NCBI RefSeq assembly: GCF_016907275.1
Contig: NZ_JAFBBP010000001.1
Span: forward strand, 4,206,001 to 4,270,000
DNA from: Micromonospora luteifusca
GTDB taxonomy: Bacteria; Actinomycetota; Actinomycetes; Mycobacteriales; Micromonosporaceae
DNA: 64,000 nucleotides
Reading direction: 5' to 3'
Numbering within the stretch: the first letter of the stretch is position 1; each line of letters starts with the position of its first letter. Of the stretch, positions 1 to 11,374 are shown piece after piece. Under the pieces are notes generated by a model, which saw only the letters and a list, made by a program, of their open reading frames with translations, was not told the origin of the DNA and made no database searches. A program made the position numbers and the translations under genes.

Positions 1-1
1 G

Positions 2-382
2 TTCAAGCCCAAGGAGCTGGTCGCCCGGATGCGGGCCCGACTGCGCCGGGGCGAGGACGTGGCCCCCGAGATGCTGACCATCGGGCCGCCGGACAACCAG
101 ATCACCATCGACGTGCCCGCGCACACCGTGAGCCGCAACGACGAGGAGGTGAAACTGACTCCGCTGGAGTTCGACCTGCTGGTCGCGCTCGCCCGTAAGC
201 CGCGTCAGGTCTTCACCCGCGAGGTGCTGCTGGAGCAGGTCTGGGGCTACCGGCACGCGGCCGACACCCGTCTGGTCAACGTGCACGTCCAGCGGTTGCG
301 AGCCAAGATCGAGCCGGACCCGGAGCGACCAGAAATCATCCTCACCGTGCGGGGCGTGGGTTACAAGGCGGGGACCGGATAG
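2..382 (+). CDS. mtrA: Response regulator MtrA, C-terminal part (5' truncated by window)
   Basis: This is the C-terminal winged-helix DNA-binding domain of an OmpR/PhoB-type response regulator; the receiver domain lies before the window. Reading frame 2 is open from the first complete codon (FKPKELVARM, the receiver/linker end). Typical output-domain motifs follow: LTPLEFDLLVAL, the recognition helix around TREVLLEQVWGY, and the wing VNVHVQRLRAKIE. MtrA is the essential actinobacterial regulator of cell division, wall metabolism and DNA replication genes. The gene ends 12 bases before a histidine kinase gene that is followed by lpqB, the mtrA-mtrB-lpqB operon order known from mycobacteria. 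Confidence 0.95.
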   Translation, partial: FKPKELVARMRARLRRGEDVAPEMLTIGPPDNQITIDVPAHTVSRNDEEVKLTPLEFDLLVALARKPRQVFTREVLLEQVWGYRHAADTRLVNVHVQRLRAKIEPDPERPEIILTVRGVGYKAGTG

Positions 383-394
383 CCTGGTCGCACT

Positions 395-2152
395 GTGTCG
401 ACCTCGCCGCCCCCACACTCCCCGAGCACGGCTGCCCGCCGGCCCAGCGCCGGCGGGGAGGTCTGGCGTGCGGTGAGCGGCCGGGTCGCCCGGGTGGTGG
501 CCCGGATGCACCAGACCTGGCGCCGCTCCCTGCAGGTTCGGGTCGTGACCATCACGCTGGTCGCGTCCAGCCTGCTGGTCGGCGGTTTCGCGTTCCTGAT
601 CGCTGACAAGATCACCACCATCCTGCTCGACAGCGCCCGCAGCGACGTCCGGCAGCGGGTGATCAGCGGTGCCAGCTACACGGCCAAGCAGGTCTCCCTC
701 TATGGCCAGCCGCAGGAGGCGCAGCTCCAGGAAACCATCGACGGCACGGTCAACTACCTGGCCGGCGGCGACCCCCAGCAGACCAGCGGGGTGGTGGTGG
801 CGATCACGGCCGACGGCTATGCCCACGACATCCAGACGCGCACCGCACCCTCCGCCAACGTCCAGCCGCTGATCAGCCCGGAGTTGCGGGCCGCGATCGC
901 CGACGGCAAGGTGGCCAGCCAGATCCGCACCGGCCGGCTCACCGGTGACTCCACCAAATACCTGGTGTACGGCTCGCCGGTGCCCACCCAATTCGGCCAG
1001 ATCGAGCTCTACTACCTGGTGCCGTTGACCCGGCAGGACGTCACTGCCGGCGACGCCCGAGCCACCGTGGTGGCCACCGGGGTCGCCCTGGTGATCCTGC
1101 TCGGGCTGCTCGCGGCGCTGGTCACCCGGCTGGTGGTCAACCCGGTCCGGGTCGCCGCGCGGACCGCCCAGCGACTCTCCGCCGGCCTGCTCGACCAGCG
1201 GATGGTGGTCAACGGCGAGGACGACCTGGCCCTGCTCGCCGCGTCGTTCAACCAGATGGCCACCAACCTGCAACGGCAGATCCTGCGCCTGGAGGAGATG
1301 TCCCGACTGCAGCGCCGCTTCACCTCCGACGTCTCACACGAGCTGCGCACCCCGCTGACCACGGTCCGGATGGCCGCTGACCTGATCTTCGCTGAGCGCG
1401 ACGAGTTCGACCCGGCGGTGGCCCGCAGCGCCGAGCTGCTCCAGGCCGAGTTGGACCGGTTCGAGGAGCTGCTCACCGACCTGTTGGAGATCAGCCGGTT
1501 CGACGCGGGCTTCGCCATGCTGGACTCCGAGCCGACCGACCTGGTGCCGGTGGTGCATCGGGTGGTCGACCGGCTGGCTGGCCTGGCCGAGCGGGTGGGC
1601 GTGCCCATCGAGCTCGACCTGCCGGGCACGCCGGTGATCGCGGAGGTCGACCCGCGCCGGGTCGAGCGGGTGCTGCGCAACCTGGTCGGCAACGCCGTCG
1701 AACATGGCGAGGCCCGTCCGGTGCTGATCACCCTCGGCGTTGACGAGACCGCCGTGGCGATCACCGTCCGCGACCGCGGTGTGGGGCTCAAGGTGGGCGA
1801 GGAGAAGTTGGTGTTCAACCGCTTCTGGCGGGCGGACCCGTCCCGGGCCCGGCAGACCGGGGGCACCGGGCTGGGGCTGTCGATCAGCCTGGAAGACGCC
1901 CGGCTGCACGGCGGCTGGCTGGAGGCGTGGGGTGCTCCCGGGCAGGGCGCACAGTTCCGGCTGACGCTGCCGGCCCGTGCCGGTGACCGATTGACCACCT
2001 CGCCGCTGCGGTTGGTGCCGGCCGACGCCGCGCTGCCGTTCGGCGGCCCCCGGGATGGTGGTCCGCTGGCCATCGGGCCCGGCAGCGGCGGTGCACTGGC
2101 GATCGACCCGGCTCCGGCCGGGGATGGGCATCGGGCGGAGGTGGGTTCGTGA
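395..2152 (+). CDS. mtrB: Sensor histidine kinase MtrB
   Basis: This 585-residue membrane histidine kinase is the partner of MtrA. An N-terminal transmembrane segment near residues 50-70, an extracellular sensor region and a second membrane segment near residue 230 lead into a HAMP linker. A HisKA domain with phosphoacceptor H315 in SHELRTP and a HATPase domain (NLVGNAVEHG, GTGLGLSIS) follow. The GTG start lies 12 bases after mtrA, so the two are co-transcribed. The last four bases overlap the lpqB start (GTGA). The Gly/Pro-rich C-terminal tail after the ATPase domain is typical of MtrB in this group. Confidence 0.96.
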   Translation: MSTSPPPHSPSTAARRPSAGGEVWRAVSGRVARVVARMHQTWRRSLQVRVVTITLVASSLLVGGFAFLIADKITTILLDSARSDVRQRVISGASYTAKQVSLYGQPQEAQLQETIDGTVNYLAGGDPQQTSGVVVAITADGYAHDIQTRTAPSANVQPLISPELRAAIADGKVASQIRTGRLTGDSTKYLVYGSPVPTQFGQIELYYLVPLTRQDVTAGDARATVVATGVALVILLGLLAALVTRLVVNPVRVAARTAQRLSAGLLDQRMVVNGEDDLALLAASFNQMATNLQRQILRLEEMSRLQRRFTSDVSHELRTPLTTVRMAADLIFAERDEFDPAVARSAELLQAELDRFEELLTDLLEISRFDAGFAMLDSEPTDLVPVVHRVVDRLAGLAERVGVPIELDLPGTPVIAEVDPRRVERVLRNLVGNAVEHGEARPVLITLGVDETAVAITVRDRGVGLKVGEEKLVFNRFWRADPSRARQTGGTGLGLSISLEDARLHGGWLEAWGAPGQGAQFRLTLPARAGDRLTTSPLRLVPADAALPFGGPRDGGPLAIGPGSGGALAIDPAPAGDGHRAEVGS

Positions 2153-3966
2153 GACGGTCGACCCGGCTCGGGGCACTCGGCGTGTTGGTGCTGCTGGGCG
2201 CCGGCTGCGGCATCCCGGCGGCGTCCGACGTGCGGGTGGACGGCAAGGGCGGAGCCGCGACGGGGGCCGGCGTGGTCAACGGTGGGATCAGTGAGCCACC
2301 GACGCGGCCGGCCAGCGGCAGCGACAACGAGGCGTTCGTCCGCAACTTCCTGTCCGCCGCCGCCGGCGAGCCCGATCGGGCGTACGAGCGGGTCAAGGCG
2401 TTCGTCGCCCCGGAGCACAAGCACCGCCTGCAGGAGAAGAAGGGCAGCGAGGTCGCGCTGAACGTGGTCCGGCTGCGCGAGGAGGCGGTTTACACCCTCA
2501 ACAGCGACTCGACCACCACGGTAAAGATCAAAGTGCAACAGATCGGTGTGCTGCGGGCCAACGGCACCCTGGCACCGCCGGTGGCGACCGACACGGAGTA
2601 CGAGTTCGGGCTCCGCAGCGCGGCGCTCAACGGCGGTGCCAACGATGAGCGTGCCGGGTTGTACATTCTCGACCCACCGAACGTCCTGCTGCTCAGCGAC
2701 GTCGCCCTTCGTCAGTACTACCAGGCCGAGTCGATCTACTTCTGGAGTTCCGACCGCACCCGCCTCGTGCCCGACCAGCGCTACCGGCCGCAGGCGGTGC
2801 CAACCGAGCGCCGGGTCAACGAGGTGGTGAAGTGGCTGGTCGGCGGCCCCTCCGACTGGTTGCGTCCGGGGGTCGTCGGGCTGCCCGACCGCACCGAGCT
2901 GATCAATAACGCGACCGGCGGGGACGGCCGGTGGGAAGTCAACCTGGACATGTCCGATGACGACAAGTACGGGATCGACCAGCTGATCACGCAGATCGCC
3001 TGGTCGCTGGGCGATCTGCCGGGCGAGCTGGAGTTGAAGATCCGCAACAACGCGCTGCCCGTGCAGGACCTGAACGAGCGACGAGGCTCCGACGAGCTCT
3101 ACCCGAACGCCGTGAGCCCGCAGCGCTTCGGCGTGTACGAGGGCGCCATCCACCCGCTCGACTTCGGCACCGAACTCAGCGGCGCGGTGCCGCTGGCACC
3201 CGAGGCCAACCGCAACATCGTCTCCGCCGACCTGGCGCTGGCCCGCGAGCAGCGGGTCCTCGCCGCGATGGTGGTCACCGGCAGCAGCAGTGGTCGGCAC
3301 CGACTCGCGGTGGGCACGGGTACCGCACCGGTCTCCGTCATCAGTCGCAGCACCACCGAGTACTCCTCAATGAGCCGGCCGGTCTGGCTGCGTGCGGTCG
3401 ACTTACGCCCCGGCCGCGGTCTGGTCGTGGCCGACGGGCAGCTCTACCGGTTCGATGAGGCGGCCAAGATGTTCCCGGTGCCACTGAACCTGCCCGCCGA
3501 CGTCACCGCGGTGGCCGCCGCGCTGGACGGCCAGCGGGTCGCGCTGATCGCTGGCGGCCGGCTCTACGTCGCGGCGGTCAACTCGGATGGCGGCGGCGTC
3601 TCCATCGGCCCGCCCAGGCAGCTGGCCACCTCGTTGACCAGCCTCACGGCGGTCGACTGGGGCAGGGAGGATCAACTGGTGGTGGCGGGGTCGGCCGGTC
3701 AGCCGGCGATCTACGAGATCAGCGTCGACGGCGCCCTGGAGACACCGCTGAGGACCGACCTCGGTGCCAAGGTCAACCACCTGACGGCGTACCCCACGAA
3801 CCGCAAAGTGCGGGTGCCCAGCGGGGCCTACATGTACGAGGCGAACGGGGTGGCCTACCGCAGCAGCCCGTTCGAACGGATCGAGCCCGACAGCGTCCGG
3901 GGCATCGCACCGGTCCCGGCGGGCGTCCGCCCGAGCAACCCGTCGGCGCCGTTCTTCCTCTACTGA
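2149..3966 (+). CDS. lpqB: Lipoprotein LpqB (GerMN domain, MtrB accessory)
   Basis: This 605-residue secreted lipoprotein works with the MtrAB two-component system. A short signal peptide ends in the lipobox LGAGC, whose cysteine is about residue 23. A GerMN-type region with PTERRVNEVVKWLVGGPS follows, and then a C-terminal beta-propeller-like half. Known homologues (M. tuberculosis Rv3244c) bind the MtrB extracellular domain and tune MtrA signalling. The GTG start overlaps the mtrB stop by four bases, which indicates translational coupling. Length and operon position fit the family. Confidence 0.95.
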   Translation: MRRSTRLGALGVLVLLGAGCGIPAASDVRVDGKGGAATGAGVVNGGISEPPTRPASGSDNEAFVRNFLSAAAGEPDRAYERVKAFVAPEHKHRLQEKKGSEVALNVVRLREEAVYTLNSDSTTTVKIKVQQIGVLRANGTLAPPVATDTEYEFGLRSAALNGGANDERAGLYILDPPNVLLLSDVALRQYYQAESIYFWSSDRTRLVPDQRYRPQAVPTERRVNEVVKWLVGGPSDWLRPGVVGLPDRTELINNATGGDGRWEVNLDMSDDDKYGIDQLITQIAWSLGDLPGELELKIRNNALPVQDLNERRGSDELYPNAVSPQRFGVYEGAIHPLDFGTELSGAVPLAPEANRNIVSADLALAREQRVLAAMVVTGSSSGRHRLAVGTGTAPVSVISRSTTEYSSMSRPVWLRAVDLRPGRGLVVADGQLYRFDEAAKMFPVPLNLPADVTAVAAALDGQRVALIAGGRLYVAAVNSDGGGVSIGPPRQLATSLTSLTAVDWGREDQLVVAGSAGQPAIYEISVDGALETPLRTDLGAKVNHLTAYPTNRKVRVPSGAYMYEANGVAYRSSPFERIEPDSVRGIAPVPAGVRPSNPSAPFFLY

Positions 3967-3967
3967 C

Positions 3968-4678
3968 GTGGTGACCGGGCTCTGGGCGGACCTCGCCGAC
4001 CTGGTACTGCCCGCCGACTGCGCGGGTTGTCGGGAGCGCCGGCCCGGGCTGCGGCACGGGGTCTGCCCCGCCTGCGCCGAAGCGCTCGGCGCGCTGCGCC
4101 CACGGTCGGTCCGCCCCACGCCCGCCCCGCCGGGCCTGCCGCCCTGCGTCGCGCTCGGCCCGTACGCCGGGCCGTTGCGGGAGGCGCTACTGGTGTACAA
4201 GGAACACGGCCGGCACGGTCTGGCCCGCCCGCTCGGCGCCCTGCTCGCCGAGGTCGTCGCGGCGGCGGTCGGCGTGGCTCGCCCCCTGGCGCTGGTGCCG
4301 GTCCCGGACACCGCGGCGGCGGCCCGGTCTCGTTACGGGGACCACCTGGACCGGCTGGCTCGGCACTGCGCCGCCCGGCTCAACCGGGGCGGCTGGGCGG
4401 TGCGAGTGCACCGTCCGCTGCGTGCGCTGCCCCGCCCCGACTCGGTCACCCTGGACAGCGCCGGGCGGGCGGCGGCGGCCGAGGCCGCTTTCCGGCCGCG
4501 CTCCGCAGCGCCGATTCGGGGTCGTGCCGCAGGCGCGATGCCGGTCGTGGTGCTGCTCGACGACATCGTCACCACAGGCGTCACCCTGGCGGCCGCGACC
4601 CGGGTGCTGACCGCGACCGGCTGGGCACCGGGTGTCGCCGCAGTGCTCGCGGCGACCGAGAAAAGACACCTTTCGTAA
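3968..4678 (+). CDS. ComF-family phosphoribosyltransferase-like protein
   Basis: This 236-residue protein has an N-terminal zinc-binding Cys motif (CAGC, then CPAC) and a C-terminal PRTase domain whose PRPP loop is VVLLDDIVTTGVT. Both are hallmarks of the ComF/GntX family. The exact reaction is unknown; homologues are linked to DNA uptake or nucleotide salvage. It starts one base after the lpqB stop at a GTG and is the last gene of the mtrA operon, as Rv3242c is in mycobacteria. The 245 bases downstream form a long untranslated region before hpf. Confidence 0.85.
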   Translation: MVTGLWADLADLVLPADCAGCRERRPGLRHGVCPACAEALGALRPRSVRPTPAPPGLPPCVALGPYAGPLREALLVYKEHGRHGLARPLGALLAEVVAAAVGVARPLALVPVPDTAAAARSRYGDHLDRLARHCAARLNRGGWAVRVHRPLRALPRPDSVTLDSAGRAAAAEAAFRPRSAAPIRGRAAGAMPVVVLLDDIVTTGVTLAAATRVLTATGWAPGVAAVLAATEKRHLS

Positions 4679-4923
4679 CCGACCGTGTTTCCGTTTCACC
4701 CATTGGTGTACGAGCTGCGAAAAATCCTGGGCGGTCTCGGCAACATGGGGTGACTGCCAGCCAAACAGGCGTTAGCGTTTCGTTGTCGGGGGTAGGAGGT
4801 CGTTCCACCCGCCCCTGGCGGTGAGAGGAGGCGTAGCCGTACCAACCGGTCGACGCCAGCGGGTCTCCCCACGGCGCGCGACCGGGTTGCCGGATCGAAG
4901 ACCGTCCGAACAAGGGAGGTCAC
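4679..4923 (+). promoter_or_regulatory. Long leader/promoter region of hpf
   Basis: No gene is visible in these 245 bases between comF and hpf. A GTTT (4687-4690), 14 bases and GGTGTA (4705-4710) loosely fit the stress sigma pattern GNNT-N14/16-GGGTA, which would suit a hibernation factor. The match is imperfect and unproven. A strong GGGAGG ribosome binding site precedes the hpf GTG. Confidence 0.25.
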
Positions 4924-5562
4924 GTGGACATCGTGGTCAAGGGTCGAAACGTCGAAGTGCCCGACCATTACCGGGTGCACGTAGCTGAGAAACTCGCAAA
5001 GATCGAACGTTACGATCACAAACTTATTCGTGTCGATGTAGAACTGTTTCACGAGCGCAATCCGCGCCAGGCCGACCACTGCCAGCGGGTGGAGATCACC
5101 TGCGTTTCCCGGGGCCCGGTGATGCGGGCCGAGGCCTGCACAAACGACTTCTACAGCGCGCTCGACGCGGCCATCGCGAAGCTCGACACCCGCCTGCGCC
5201 GGGCGGCCGACCGCCGCCGCGTACACCGGGGTCGGCACGCGCCGATCTCCGTCGCCGAGGCGACCGCGGGCCTGCCGGTCGCGGACCTGGTCGCCGCCCC
5301 GCTGAGCGCGTCGGTTGACGGTGCCCGGGCCGGCACCGCCGTGGCGGAACGGGTCGAAGAGGAGTACGACGACCAGCAACCGTGGCACATCGCCCGGGAG
5401 AAGGTGCACCCGGCGGAGCCGATGACGGTCGACGACGCGCTGTTCGAGATGGAACTGGTCGGCCACGACTTCTACCTGTTCCAGGACAAGGAATCCGGCC
5501 GCCCGAGTGTCGTCTACCGCCGCCACGCGTACGACTACGGCATCATCTCCCTCGCCACCTGA
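4924..5562 (+). CDS. hpf: Ribosome hibernation promoting factor, long form
   Basis: This 212-residue protein has the N-terminal ribosome-binding domain (MDIVVKGRNVEVPDHYRVHVAEKLAKIERYD region) and a linker. Its C-terminal dimerisation domain ends in the characteristic MTVDDALFEMELVGHDFYLFQDKE block. The length marks it as the long form that makes 100S ribosome dimers in stationary phase or stress. The GTG start is fixed by AGGGAGG seven bases upstream. In M. tuberculosis the orthologue (Rv3241c) is also next to secA1. A palindromic terminator separates it from the convergent acetyltransferase genes. Confidence 0.93.
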   Translation: MDIVVKGRNVEVPDHYRVHVAEKLAKIERYDHKLIRVDVELFHERNPRQADHCQRVEITCVSRGPVMRAEACTNDFYSALDAAIAKLDTRLRRAADRRRVHRGRHAPISVAEATAGLPVADLVAAPLSASVDGARAGTAVAERVEEEYDDQQPWHIAREKVHPAEPMTVDDALFEMELVGHDFYLFQDKESGRPSVVYRRHAYDYGIISLAT

Positions 5563-5581
5563 CCGGTAGCCGACCCGCGTC

Positions 5582-5627
5582 GATCATGGAGTTGTGGTGG
5601 GGACGAACCCGCCACAACTCCATGATC
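5582..5627. terminator. Bidirectional palindromic terminator between convergent genes
   Basis: A 16-bp perfect inverted repeat (5582-5597 with 5612-5627, arm GATCATGGAGTTGTGG) extends inward by a wobble and three GC pairs to a six-base loop. It lies exactly between the converging hpf and GNAT genes. It belongs to the GATC-containing palindrome family also seen near 12.1, 37.1 and 43.1 kb. Confidence 0.75.
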
Positions 5628-5629
5628 CG

Positions 5630-6742
5630 TCAGCGCAGTTCGTCCGGCAGCAGCGCGAAGGTCAGGTCGTCGAGGCGGGCGCCGGCCAACCCCGGCAGAC
5701 GGCCGCGCTGCAGGGCCTCACGCTGGAAGCCGACCCGCTCCAACACCCGATGCGAGGCGGTGTTCTCCGGCACGGTGCCGGCGGTCAGCCGGGCCATACC
5801 AGCCGGCCCAAACGCCCAGCCAGCGAGCAGCCGGACCGCGCGGGTGGCGTACCCCCGACCCCGCCAGTCCGGAAGCAGCGCGTAGCCGATCGAGCCCTCG
5901 CCGCTGCTCACCTCCGTGTACGACAACCCGCAACTGCCCGCCACCTCACCGGTGGCCACGTCGATGATCAACAGCCGGGCGATCTGGCCGGTCAGCCAGG
6001 CGCTCTCCGCGAGCCGGCAGCGCCGCTCGATCGCCTCCCGCGCCGGCGGCACCGGCGGCGCCTGGTTCGCCACCACCTCGGGCCGGCTGTGCAGCCGGTA
6101 CATCACATCCGCGTCGTCCGGCGCGAGCCGACGCAGGGCCACCACCTGATCGGTGAGCACCCCGTCGGGCAGGTCGGGCAGCAGTCGCGCGACCGGGCCG
6201 GGCGGATCCTCGGCGAGGCGTACCCAGGACAGCAGGTCGTGCCGGCCCCCGTCGCGGTGCGCTCCGGCGGACCGGCGTGCCCCTTCGTGTCGGAAGCCGG
6301 CGGCCAGCGCGACCCGCTGGCTGGGGGTGTTCTCCGCGTGGGTGAGCAACTCCAGCCGGACGGTCCCGGCGGCGAACGCGTGCTCGCTGAGCGCGCGGGT
6401 CGCCCCGGCGGCGACCCCGCGTCCCCGCGCCGCCGGCCGCACCCAGTAGCCGATCTCGGCCTGACGCCGGTCGGGTACCGGGTTGCTCAGCCCCACCGTG
6501 CCAAGCAGCCGGTCGGTGGTCGGGTCCGCGACGGCGTACGCCGCGCCGCCGCCGGTCCAGACCGCCGGGGCGGCGGTGTCGATCCACCAGCAGGCGTCAA
6601 CCTCGGTGTACGGGGATGGCAGACCCGAGATGAACCGCTGCGCGAGTGGGTCCGCGCAGCCGTCGACGATGTCGGCGACATCCTCGGGCCGGAACGGGCG
6701 TAACCGGACCCCGTGAGCCTCGACGATCTCGTCCGGGGTCAT
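5630..6742 (-). CDS. Tandem-domain GNAT N-acetyltransferase (RimJ/RimL type)
   Basis: This protein of about 370 residues contains two GNAT folds. The N-terminal copy carries GYWVRPAARGRGVA and NTPSQRVALAAGFRHEG. The C-terminal copy carries GYALLPDWRGRGYATRAV and NTASHRVLERVGFQREG. These are the acetyl-CoA pyrophosphate loop and the conserved Asn/Arg segment of RimJ/RimL-like enzymes. The acceptor is unknown (protein N-terminus or small molecule). I chose ATG at 6742 because its start overlaps the stop of the upstream gene (ATGA) and the protein then begins just before the first domain. The fusion may be an internal duplication. Confidence 0.8.
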   Translation of the reverse strand: MTPDEIVEAHGVRLRPFRPEDVADIVDGCADPLAQRFISGLPSPYTEVDACWWIDTAAPAVWTGGGAAYAVADPTTDRLLGTVGLSNPVPDRRQAEIGYWVRPAARGRGVAAGATRALSEHAFAAGTVRLELLTHAENTPSQRVALAAGFRHEGARRSAGAHRDGGRHDLLSWVRLAEDPPGPVARLLPDLPDGVLTDQVVALRRLAPDDADVMYRLHSRPEVVANQAPPVPPAREAIERRCRLAESAWLTGQIARLLIIDVATGEVAGSCGLSYTEVSSGEGSIGYALLPDWRGRGYATRAVRLLAGWAFGPAGMARLTAGTVPENTASHRVLERVGFQREALQRGRLPGLAGARLDDLTFALLPDELR

Positions 6743-7890
6743 CCCAGGTCCTTCGCGAGCAGCGCGGCCACCCACGCGTCGACCCGTTCGCCCCGGTGCT
6801 GCACCCCGCCCCGGGCGGTCCCCTCGAACGTGAAGCCCGCCTTCTCCGCCACCCGGCGGGAGGCGGTGTTGCCCACGTTCGCCTTCCATTCGATCCGGGC
6901 CAGGCCCAGCGTGGCGCAGCCCCAGGTGCTGAGCGCGACAAGCGCGGCCGGCATGTACCCCCGGCCACGGGCTGCCGGGGCGGTCATGAAGCCGACGTCG
7001 GCCAGCAGGGCGTCGGCGGGGGAGAGCCGCAGGTCGATCGTGCCCGCGTACCTGTCGTCCGGGTCGGCGACCACGAAGCAGGCGGCCTCGCCCCGAGCCC
7101 AGGCGTCCTGGCTGTAGACCTGGAACCCCTGTGCGTCGGCCTGCTCGTACGGGTCCGGCACTGTCGTCCAGCGGATGGTCTCCGGGTCCCGGCAGGTCTG
7201 CACCACGGCGTCCAGATCCTGCTCCTCCATCGGCCGTACCCGCAGCTCACCGGCCCCGGCGGTGGCGAACAGGGTGGGCTGTGGGCGGCCGAAGACCGCG
7301 GCACGCCGGGCGGCGAGGGTGCCGGGACCGGCCGGCCCGGTCGCCCCGGGGGCGGGCACCTCGCCGGGCAGCAGCGAGCCGATCCAGCCGTCCGCGTCGG
7401 ACCGCGTCGCCGGGTTGGCCAGCCGCAGCCGGCCGTCGATCCGGAAACCGGCCCGGAGGGCGACCAACCGGGAGGCGTGGTTGCCCACCTCGGCCTGCCA
7501 GATCAGCCGACGCAGCCCGAGGGTGTCGAAGGACCAGCGGGCAACCGCCCGGGTGGCCCGGACCATCACGCCCCGGCCGCGCGCCCAGGGGGCGGTCCAG
7601 TAACCGATCTCGCCGGTGCCGTCCCGTTCGATGGAGACCAACCCGCACGAGCCGAGCAGCTCACCTGTCGCGGGGTCGCAGACCGCGAACGGCGCCCCGG
7701 TGCCCTCCGCCCAGGCCGTCCCGCTCATCTCGGTGACGAAGCCGAGCGCGTGTTCGGGCCGGTATGGGCGCGGCACGGTGGTCCAGCGCTGAATGTCCGG
7801 ATCCTGGCACGCCCGGTGCACGGCGTCGGCGTCGGTGCCACGCCAGGGCCGCAGCAGCACGCCGTCCTCGATGATCTCCACGGGCTCCAC
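6739..7890 (-). CDS. Tandem-domain GNAT N-acetyltransferase (RimJ/RimL type)
   Basis: This protein of about 383 residues also has two GNAT domains. The first has GYWTAPWARGRGVMVRAT with NHASRLVALRAGFR. The second has GFMTAPAARGRGYMPAAL with NTASRRVAEKAGFTFEG. It overlaps the next double-GNAT gene by four bases, so both are one transcript and presumably arose by duplication. The start is uncertain: I prefer GTG at 7890 (V-E-P-V-E-I), directly before the first beta strand. An upstream extension to 8004 is possible but low in domain content. The substrate is unknown. Confidence 0.75.
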   Translation of the reverse strand: MEPVEIIEDGVLLRPWRGTDADAVHRACQDPDIQRWTTVPRPYRPEHALGFVTEMSGTAWAEGTGAPFAVCDPATGELLGSCGLVSIERDGTGEIGYWTAPWARGRGVMVRATRAVARWSFDTLGLRRLIWQAEVGNHASRLVALRAGFRIDGRLRLANPATRSDADGWIGSLLPGEVPAPGATGPAGPGTLAARRAAVFGRPQPTLFATAGAGELRVRPMEEQDLDAVVQTCRDPETIRWTTVPDPYEQADAQGFQVYSQDAWARGEAACFVVADPDDRYAGTIDLRLSPADALLADVGFMTAPAARGRGYMPAALVALSTWGCATLGLARIEWKANVGNTASRRVAEKAGFTFEGTARGGVQHRGERVDAWVAALLAKDLG

Positions 7891-7997
7891 CCGTGCATCG
7901 TGCCGCACCGTTCGCCGACGGCGTAACCGGATAACGTTCAGGGGGTGCGCAGGACGCGAATTATGTCGGGTTCGGCGGGGTCGACCACCGCCACCAG

Positions 7998-8027
7998 TGA
8001 CCATCGCGCCGATGGAGCGCCTACGAT
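7998..8027 (+). promoter_or_regulatory. Candidate secA promoter
   Basis: TGACCA at 7998-8003 and TACGAT at 8022-8027, with an 18-base spacer, resemble a housekeeping sigma promoter 31 bases before the secA GTG. A modest GGGGAG site lies between promoter and start. The call rests on visual pattern only. Confidence 0.4.
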
Positions 8028-8058
8028 GGTTCGAGACTGTCTAGGGGAGCGTTGATCC

Positions 8059-10986
<2,928 letters not shown>

Positions 10987-11005
10987 CCAACAGCAGCACT
11001 GACCA

Positions 11006-11036
11006 ACGGGTCCCGGCCGATCAGGCCGGGGCCCGT
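11006..11036 (+). terminator. Terminator after secA
   Basis: A 13-bp stem (ACGGGTCCCGGCC with one G-U pair) and a five-base loop lie 20 bases past the secA stop. No clear T-tract follows, as is usual in high-GC actinomycetes. Confidence 0.75.
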
Positions 11037-11100
11037 CGGCGTCTCCAGCCCTCACACGTCGATCCAGCCGGGCTGGCCGAGGTCGCGCCGGCTGGATCGC

Positions 11101-11374
11101 GGGTGGCTGGGGTCGCGCGTGGCGGGGCCCGTGCGTGGCCGGGGGTTGCGCGTGGCGGGGACCGCGCGTGGCTTGAGGCCGAGCTTTTGCTTGGGCGTGC
11201 GTGGCTGGGCCCGTGCGTGGCGGGGCCCCGCCTGGCTGCGGGCCTTGCGTGGCTGGGACCGTGCGTGGCTTGGGGGCCGCGCCTGGCTGGGGGCCGTGTT
11301 GGCTGGGGGCTTTGCCGAGGTCGCGCGTAGCTGGGGCCGCGCGTGGATCCGGGCCGCGCGTGGCTCGGGCTTGG
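11101..11374. repeat. Degenerate tandem array of about 15 GCGTGGCTGGGGCCGC-like units
   Basis: From 11101 to the stop codon of the next gene (reverse strand, 11375) the sequence is a run of about 15 imperfect copies of a 16-17 base unit, consensus GCGTGGCTGGGGCCGC. Variation lies mainly in the GGGG/CCC part. The unit length is not a multiple of three throughout. No frame over it has a ribosome binding site or recognisable protein, so I read it as non-coding repeat DNA. Confidence 0.7.

Noticed and set aside
1012..3300. 762-codon minus-strand open frame opposite mtrB and lpqB
   Set aside because: It arises from GC-rich codon composition; both plus-strand genes are clearly real and no protein family fits the antisense product.
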